A stretch of 10,030 nt of DNA from Chitinophagales bacterium (GTDB lineage Bacteria; Bacteroidota; Bacteroidia; Chitinophagales; CAIODY01), in contig JAHEYX010000031.1 in the NCBI GenBank assembly GCA_023251415.1, positions 5,411 to 15,440 of the forward strand, given 5' to 3'. The notes below the pieces were generated by a model. It saw only the letters and a list, made by a program, of their open reading frames with translations. It was not told the origin of the DNA and did not search any database. The translations under genes were made by a program, and so were the position numbers. Of this stretch, positions 7,057 to 10,030 are shown piece by piece (the stretch's first letter is position 1; every line of letters starts with the position of its first letter).

Positions 7057-7818
7057 TTAGAAGATGAGGATAAGATATGATAGAATTATAAAGAATCCAA
7101 ACGTAAATAACAACATTGAAACTTCATTTACACAAAACGCCACAATGGCAAATAAGTCATATAAGAACAACTTCTTTTTCATTTTTTGATTCGCTATTTT
7201 TCTCTTGTATTTAAAATAAAAGAGCGCGTACATGATTGGTAAGAATGAATTTATTATAACGCCAATAAAACCTATTGAAACAATTGCATGTTGTGCGCTG
7301 TTTGGTGTTTTATCGAATAACATAGCCCATGAAACTACTTGCAAAATTGCAGTTACAAAAGCTCTAACTGCGTACTTTTTCGCTAAATTTAAAGCCTTTT
7401 GATTAGAGTCTATTGGTAATTGAGCTGATGGCTTCTTTGCTAAACTATCTACTTTAATTTGAAATTTTGTCTTTGATTGCGAAGAAATAAATCCGGATTC
7501 ATACGATTTTTTTCGATCACGAGTATTAAGATTAGAATCCGCTTTTAAAGTTGTTTTTAAAGCGTAAGGCAATGTGTCTTCTGATAAAATTACACATTGC
7601 ACTTGCTGTTCAAAATGCTTTTTGTGCAGTTTAAATGTATCTACAATTGCTTGGTATTTATGAATTACCTGCCCTTGACGTAAAGCCACTAACCGATGAA
7701 TCCCTTTTGTCTGTACTGAATCGCTTTTGGCAAAATCACGAACCTGATGCCTTTTTGCTATACCCACTTGTACGGTAAAAAGTAAAACAATAAGTAGGCT
7801 TAATAACTTCCAATTCAT
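7057..7818 (-). CDS. Uncharacterised secreted/membrane protein, intact paralogue (253 aa)
   Basis: The family is not recognised. Residues 1-20 form a signal peptide or N-terminal anchor (LLSLLIVLLFTVQVGIA), followed by AKRH (21-24), a conserved LRQGQ (46-50), HKY (53-55) and DTF (60-62). A polar, Lys/Ser-rich stretch follows to about residue 145. The C-terminal third is hydrophobic with three or four probable membrane helices (about 150-168, 177-201, and 217-253, perhaps two helices), joined by a basic YFKYKRK loop and LYDLFAIVAFC. The same motifs at identical residue numbers occur in the split gene just upstream, so the two are tandem duplicates. Codons 102-104 form an in-phase A AAA AAA heptamer (7513-7507); a -1 shift there would stop after Ile-Val, giving a 106-residue form without the membrane bundle. 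No Shine-Dalgarno sequence is visible and no function can be assigned. Confidence 0.75.
   Translation of the reverse strand: MNWKLLSLLIVLLFTVQVGIAKRHQVRDFAKSDSVQTKGIHRLVALRQGQVIHKYQAIVDTFKLHKKHFEQQVQCVILSEDTLPYALKTTLKADSNLNTRDRKKSYESGFISSQSKTKFQIKVDSLAKKPSAQLPIDSNQKALNLAKKYAVRAFVTAILQVVSWAMLFDKTPNSAQHAIVSIGFIGVIINSFLPIMYALFYFKYKRKIANQKMKKKLFLYDLFAIVAFCVNEVSMLLFTFGFFIILSYLILIF
7507..7513 (-). other. In-phase A AAA AAA slippery heptamer in the intact paralogue
   Basis: The zero frame reads CGA AAA AAA TCG, so the A7 run is in the X XXY YYZ phase known from -1 ribosomal frameshifting. A -1 shift gives ATC GTA TGA, a stop after two residues (106-aa product). No clear downstream stem-loop was found, and A-runs are common in AT-rich genomes, so function is unproven. 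Confidence 0.35.
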
Positions 7819-7889
7819 TCTTGCTAATTTACTAATTATCTATATTTATTATAACATAATTTTACTATATAATAACCGAAAGGAAAATT

Positions 7890-7904
7890 GCTATAAAAAA
7901 TAGC
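7890..7904 (-). terminator. Small hairpin between the two paralogues
   Basis: GCTAT (7890-7894) and ATAGC (7900-7904) form a 5-bp inverted repeat with a 5-nt A/T loop, about 100 nt after the end of the upstream paralogue. On the minus strand it is followed by AATTTT. It could be a weak terminator or a chance structure in AT-rich DNA. Confidence 0.2.
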
Positions 7905-7975
7905 GGAACAAATTATTTACTTGTAATGCATACGAGCCAAAAAGGTTAACTATTACGAATAAGCTGTTTGATGAA

Positions 7976-8004
7976 TAACTTATTAATCTCGTCTTAACTT
8001 ATTA
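7976..8004. repeat. Direct repeat TAACTTATTA x2
   Basis: TAACTTATTA occurs at 7976-7985 and again at 7995-8004, a 19-nt period with a 9-nt spacer. The second copy overlaps the stop codon of the upstream paralogue. The role is unknown; it could be a regulator site upstream of the 253-aa gene or a chance duplication. Confidence 0.3.
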
Positions 8005-8487
8005 GATTAATTTTAATAAATACAACAAAATAACAATGAATGTTATTGCAAGAATTAATAATATTAAAAACAAGAATACAGATAGGGCATTCAAACAAAA
8101 AGCCAATATTGCCATAACATCATAGACAAGGAGCGCTTGTTTTAAATTAGTATCCTGAATTAACTTTTTATATCGAAAATATACTAGTCCAAGGAAAAAG
8201 GGTAAAATCGCAGTTAAAAACAAGCCAAACAAGCCTACCAGTTGAATTTGCGTATTATAATTAGTTTTAAGACCTGCACCAAACAAAATCAATGCAAAAG
8301 AAACTAGTTGAATAAAAGCAGCTGAAATTGCTCCAATCGACAAAGCTTTGGCTGTTTTGAAATTTTTTTGTTCAACTTCTTCAGAATCCTGCTTTTCATT
8401 TTTCTTTGTGCTGCGGCTTTTATCACCAATCGGCTTTGTTGCTTTCTCTTTTGGTACTAAGCTGCTTAAATTACCTTTTTTAATTGA
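8002..8487 (-). CDS. Split paralogue, C-terminal membrane part (-1 frame)
   Basis: This frame is open from just after a stop at 8488-8490 down to 8004 and has no ATG before the membrane region; the only candidate initiator there is a TTG at 8343. It reads as a charged Lys/Glu linker (LVPKEKATKPIGDKSRSTKK..) followed by three or four hydrophobic helices. It aligns with the C-terminal third of the intact 253-aa paralogue: YFRYKKLI against YFKYKRKI, and LLVYDVMAILAFCLNALSVFL against LFLYDLFAIVAFCVNEVSMLL. Joined to the upstream frame by a -1 shift at 8475-8481, it would give about 257 residues, almost the paralogue's length. It is therefore the 3' part of one gene and not an independent gene. 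The preserved membrane pattern suggests it is, or was until recently, translated. Confidence 0.65.
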   Translation of the reverse strand, partial: SIKKGNLSSLVPKEKATKPIGDKSRSTKKNEKQDSEEVEQKNFKTAKALSIGAISAAFIQLVSFALILFGAGLKTNYNTQIQLVGLFGLFLTAILPFFLGLVYFRYKKLIQDTNLKQALLVYDVMAILAFCLNALSVFLFLILLILAITFIVILLYLLKLI

Positions 8488-8774
8488 TTAGTATCCGATT
8501 CGACTGCAGCGTTTATATCAAGAATTTGCGGAGTTTCATGAGCAATGGGGCTTGGTAAATTTTGGCCTATACTAGTTAATCGTTGCTCAAAGGTGTCTAT
8601 CACTTGTTTGTATTTATGAACCAATTGACCTTGACGCAAAACCAATAATTTTAGTTTGACAGGTGTTTGAGTTGTATCATTTTTTATCAACGAAAAGTTG
8701 TGGTGCCGCTTTGCATTACCTTGTTGTGCAACAAGTAGAAACAAAATAATTAAAATACAATTTTTTACGTTCAT
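8466..8774 (-). CDS. Split paralogue, N-terminal secreted part (zero frame, 102 aa)
   Basis: This is the 5' part of the tandem duplicate of the 253-aa gene. A signal peptide (residues 1-20, CILIILFLLVAQQGNA) is followed by AKRH (21-24), LRQGQ (46-50), HKY (53-55) and DTF (60-62), at exactly the residue numbers of the intact copy. The zero frame ends NQLKKVI-stop just past an A AAA AAG heptamer, while the C-terminal membrane region continues in the -1 frame. As it stands it encodes a short secreted protein without the membrane bundle. It starts 34 nt after the crcB stop, so it is probably in the ogt-crcB transcript. The break could be a recoding site, an A7-to-A6 contraction (with seven As the frame reads straight through), or a sequencing error. 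Function is unknown. Confidence 0.65.
   Translation of the reverse strand: MNVKNCILIILFLLVAQQGNAKRHHNFSLIKNDTTQTPVKLKLLVLRQGQLVHKYKQVIDTFEQRLTSIGQNLPSPIAHETPQILDINAAVESDTNQLKKVI
8475..8481 (-). other. A AAA AAG heptamer at the frame break (candidate -1 frameshift site)
   Basis: The zero frame reads TTA AAA AAG GTA ATT TAA, so A AAA AAG is in the correct X XXY YYZ phase, the same heptamer used in Escherichia coli dnaX. A -1 shift gives AAA AAA GGT AAT TTA and enters the membrane-region frame. A short TAAG-CAG-CTTA hairpin lies a few nucleotides downstream, much weaker than usual stimulators, and no upstream Shine-Dalgarno stimulator is evident. A single-base indel in the A-run explains the data equally well. 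Confidence 0.45.
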
Positions 8775-8808
8775 CGTAGTTTATTTAGTTACTTGAAAAC
8801 TGCTTATC

Positions 8809-9189
8809 TCATATTATTTTCTTAATACTCCAATAACTTAATGCAGTCAAACCTATACCTACCAGCATACTTAACAACACATAAACGATAGCTGTGAGCC
8901 AATTACCATTCCGTATTAATTGCATGCTCTCAAAAGAGAAAGTTGAAAAGGTAGTAAACCCTCCACAAAAGCCTGCTACCAATAAAAACCGTAACGAATT
9001 TTGTAAATTACCGGAATCATAATACGCCATTAAAACCCCTATCAAAATTGCTCCAATCAAATTAACACCAAATGTTCCAAATGGAAAATCACTATTGCTC
9101 GCCCCATTAAATTTAATACTTAACAATACCCGTAAAACAGAACCTATCGCACCGCCTATTGCTATAATTAAAATTGTGCTTTTGTCCAT
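8809..9189 (-). CDS. crcB: Fluoride channel CrcB/FluC
   Basis: This small inner-membrane protein forms dual-topology dimers that export fluoride. The 126-residue length and four hydrophobic helices (about 5-23, 37-57, 66-90, 98-120) fit the family. Diagnostic motifs are GGAIGSVLR (12-20, conserved Arg20), FGTFGVNLIG (37-46, pore Asn43) and GGFTTFSTFSFE (76-87), which holds the two pore phenylalanines (Phe81, Phe84) and the backbone sodium site of Fluc channels. The ATG lies 1 nt after the ogt stop, so it is probably translated from the ogt message. It is a single gene, as expected for a homodimer. No fluoride riboswitch was recognised upstream of crcB or ogt, so expression may not be fluoride-controlled. 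Confidence 0.95.
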   Translation of the reverse strand: MDKSTILIIAIGGAIGSVLRVLLSIKFNGASNSDFPFGTFGVNLIGAILIGVLMAYYDSGNLQNSLRFLLVAGFCGGFTTFSTFSFESMQLIRNGNWLTAIVYVLLSMLVGIGLTALSYWSIKKII

Positions 9190-9190
9190 A

Positions 9191-9673
9191 TTAAAATAGT
9201 TTTTTATTGCCCAGTTGGCTTTGTTCCCACTCCAACAACCATTTTTTACGTGCTAGACCTCCTGCATAACCCACCAATGACTGATTACTTCCTATTACAC
9301 GATGACAAGGTATGATGATTGCGATTTTATTTTTTCCATTGGCACTTGCCATAGCGCGAATTTGCTTCACATCTCCTAATTGCAAGGCTTGTTGTTTATA
9401 GCTAATCGTAGTTCCATAATTAATTTTTACTAATGACTGCCAAACCAATTGTTGAAAGGGTGTTCCACTTGGTGCTAATGGCAAATCAAAATGTCTAAGT
9501 GCCCCTGAAAAATAGGCATCCAATTGCGATTTACACAAATCAAACACCGGATGATTATTAATCTCCACTTGTTCATTCGCCTTTAAAAATTCAACTCTTG
9601 AAATTCCGTTAGCCGTACTTTCCAAAATCAAATCACCAATCGGAGAAGTATAAACTGTTTGGTAATTATCCAT
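9191..9673 (-). CDS. ogt: Methylated-DNA--protein-cysteine S-methyltransferase (Ogt/MGMT)
   Basis: This suicide DNA-repair protein transfers alkyl groups from O6-alkylguanine (and O4-alkylthymine) to its own cysteine. The 160-residue length matches Ogt-type single-domain enzymes without an Ada N-terminus. The active site is IIIPCHRVIG (119-128, Cys123), preceded by the QIRAMASANGKN helix-turn-helix region carrying the base-flipping Arg106 and followed by GYAGGLARKKWLLEWE (135-150). The N-terminal TSPIGDLILES and the FQQLVWQSLVKINYGTTISY segment (73-92) are also typical. The ATG at 9673 directly follows a run of ten As, an A-rich leader typical of Bacteroidota. It is the first gene of a tight minus-strand cluster with crcB and probably the split paralogue. 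It is divergent from doxX across a 78-nt region. Confidence 0.95.
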   Translation of the reverse strand: MDNYQTVYTSPIGDLILESTANGISRVEFLKANEQVEINNHPVFDLCKSQLDAYFSGALRHFDLPLAPSGTPFQQLVWQSLVKINYGTTISYKQQALQLGDVKQIRAMASANGKNKIAIIIPCHRVIGSNQSLVGYAGGLARKKWLLEWEQSQLGNKKLF

Positions 9674-9680
9674 TTTTTTT

Positions 9681-9709
9681 TTTGAATTAACTGCGCATTC
9701 GTATCTTTA
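9681..9709 (+). promoter_or_regulatory. Candidate Bacteroidota promoter for doxX
   Basis: TTTG (9681-9684) and TATCTTTA (9702-9709) are separated by 17 nt, close to the Bacteroidota TTTG-N17-23-TAnnTTTG pattern with one mismatch in the -7 element. Transcription would start near 9715, about 36 nt before the doxX ATG. The TTTG is the end of an 11-nt T-run, so part of the match may be chance. Confidence 0.4.
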
Positions 9710-9712
9710 ACA

Positions 9713-9726
9713 ACTACTAAAGTAGT
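9713..9726. promoter_or_regulatory. 14-nt palindrome, possible operator between ogt and doxX
   Basis: ACTACT-AA-AGTAGT is a perfect inverted repeat with 6-nt arms. It sits just downstream of the candidate doxX -7 element, over the expected transcription start, in the divergent ogt/doxX region. That is a typical position for a repressor site that could affect both directions. No regulator gene is nearby in the window. Confidence 0.35.
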
Positions 9727-9751
9727 ATTTTTACCTAAACAATTTACCACT

Positions 9752-10030
9752 ATGAAAAGAATTTTAACACCTACTGCCTGGGTATCCGGATTTGATATTC
9801 CGGCTTTATTAATTCGATTAACAGCCGGCATATGTATGATGCCACACGGTTATGATAAATGGATGAGTTTCGAAAGCACTTCCGCTGACTTTATGCAATT
9901 CTTGGGATTGAGCAACAGTATTTCTTTGGCACTTTGCATCTTTGCTGAATTGATTTGTTCGGGCTTATTGGCTTTAGGTATCGGCACACGACTGATTTGC
10001 ATTCCATTACTCACAAATGCAATCGTGATG
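9752..10030 (+). CDS. DoxX-family membrane protein, 3' end outside window
   Basis: The frame is open from an ATG at 9752 to the window edge (93 residues). It shows the DoxX pattern: an N-terminal hydrophobic helix with a conserved Arg (LLIRLTAGICMMPHGYDKWM, 19-38), a second helix (about 55-77) containing AELICSGLLALGIGTR, and the start of a third helix. DoxX proteins are small inner-membrane proteins, usually of 130-150 residues with four helices, linked to quinone and thiol redox functions in some bacteria; the role of this one is unknown. It is divergent from ogt and is preceded by a candidate promoter and palindrome. The ATG was chosen because it starts the hydrophobic pattern at the usual distance. 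The sequence runs in frame to the window end, so the gene is cut, not broken. Confidence 0.85.
   Translation, partial: MKRILTPTAWVSGFDIPALLIRLTAGICMMPHGYDKWMSFESTSADFMQFLGLSNSISLALCIFAELICSGLLALGIGTRLICIPLLTNAIVM

Noticed and set aside
8002..8343. Independent gene starting at the TTG at 8343
   Set aside because: Homology to the intact paralogue continues upstream of this TTG, and joining both frames restores the full paralogue length; it is a fragment of one gene.
9674..9751. Fluoride riboswitch upstream of the ogt-crcB unit
   Set aside because: The conserved crcB-motif elements were not found here, and there is no room directly upstream of crcB, which follows ogt after 1 nt.
9628..9831. 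Minus-strand 67-codon frame overlapping the ogt and doxX starts
   Set aside because: It covers the divergent promoter region and is antisense to doxX; no coding character is seen.

Overview
The window comes from a member of the Bacteroidota, most likely a Chitinophaga/Sphingobacteria-like lineage. The evidence is the low G+C content, A-rich leaders instead of strong Shine-Dalgarno sites, a CarboxypepD_reg-type TonB-dependent receptor ending in an aromatic beta-strand, a Bacteroidota-style alanine dehydrogenase directly behind tsaE, and promoter-like sequences close to the TTTG / TAnnTTTG pattern. No rRNA, tRNA, CRISPR array, transposase or phage gene was seen.

Layout. (1) 1-2280, minus strand: a two-gene unit. 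A three-domain protein with an N-terminal TIR domain (760-2280) is followed after 5 nt by a STAND-type P-loop NTPase of the nSTAND1 kind, whose 3' part lies outside the window (2-754). This resembles a signalling or conflict (possibly anti-phage) module. (2) 2281-2470: a divergent intergenic region with a spaced inverted repeat. (3) 2471-4118, plus strand: the housekeeping pair tsaE (tRNA t6A modification ATPase) and alanine dehydrogenase, 1 nt apart. (4) 4119-4491: a convergent spacer with no gene. (5) 4492-6876, minus strand: a stand-alone TonB-dependent outer-membrane receptor. (6) 7057-8774, minus strand: two tandem paralogues of an unrecognised family with a signal peptide, a variable extracytoplasmic region containing LRQGQ..HKY, and a C-terminal membrane bundle. 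(7) 8809-9673, minus strand: ogt (O6-alkylguanine repair) and crcB/fluC (fluoride exporter), 1 nt apart and 34 nt upstream of the paralogue pair. (8) 9752-end, plus strand: the start of a DoxX-family membrane protein, divergent from ogt, with a candidate promoter and a 14-nt palindrome between them.

The two places most worth a second look are the TIR/nSTAND unit and the paralogue pair. The upstream paralogue is split into two frames exactly at an in-phase A AAA AAG heptamer, and a -1 shift there would give a protein of about 257 residues. The intact downstream paralogue (253 residues) carries an in-phase A AAA AAA heptamer at almost the same codon, where a -1 shift would instead terminate after two residues. 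Both genes therefore encode a short secreted form and a long membrane form with opposite default frames. A simple homopolymer indel or base-calling error in the upstream copy is the main competing explanation.
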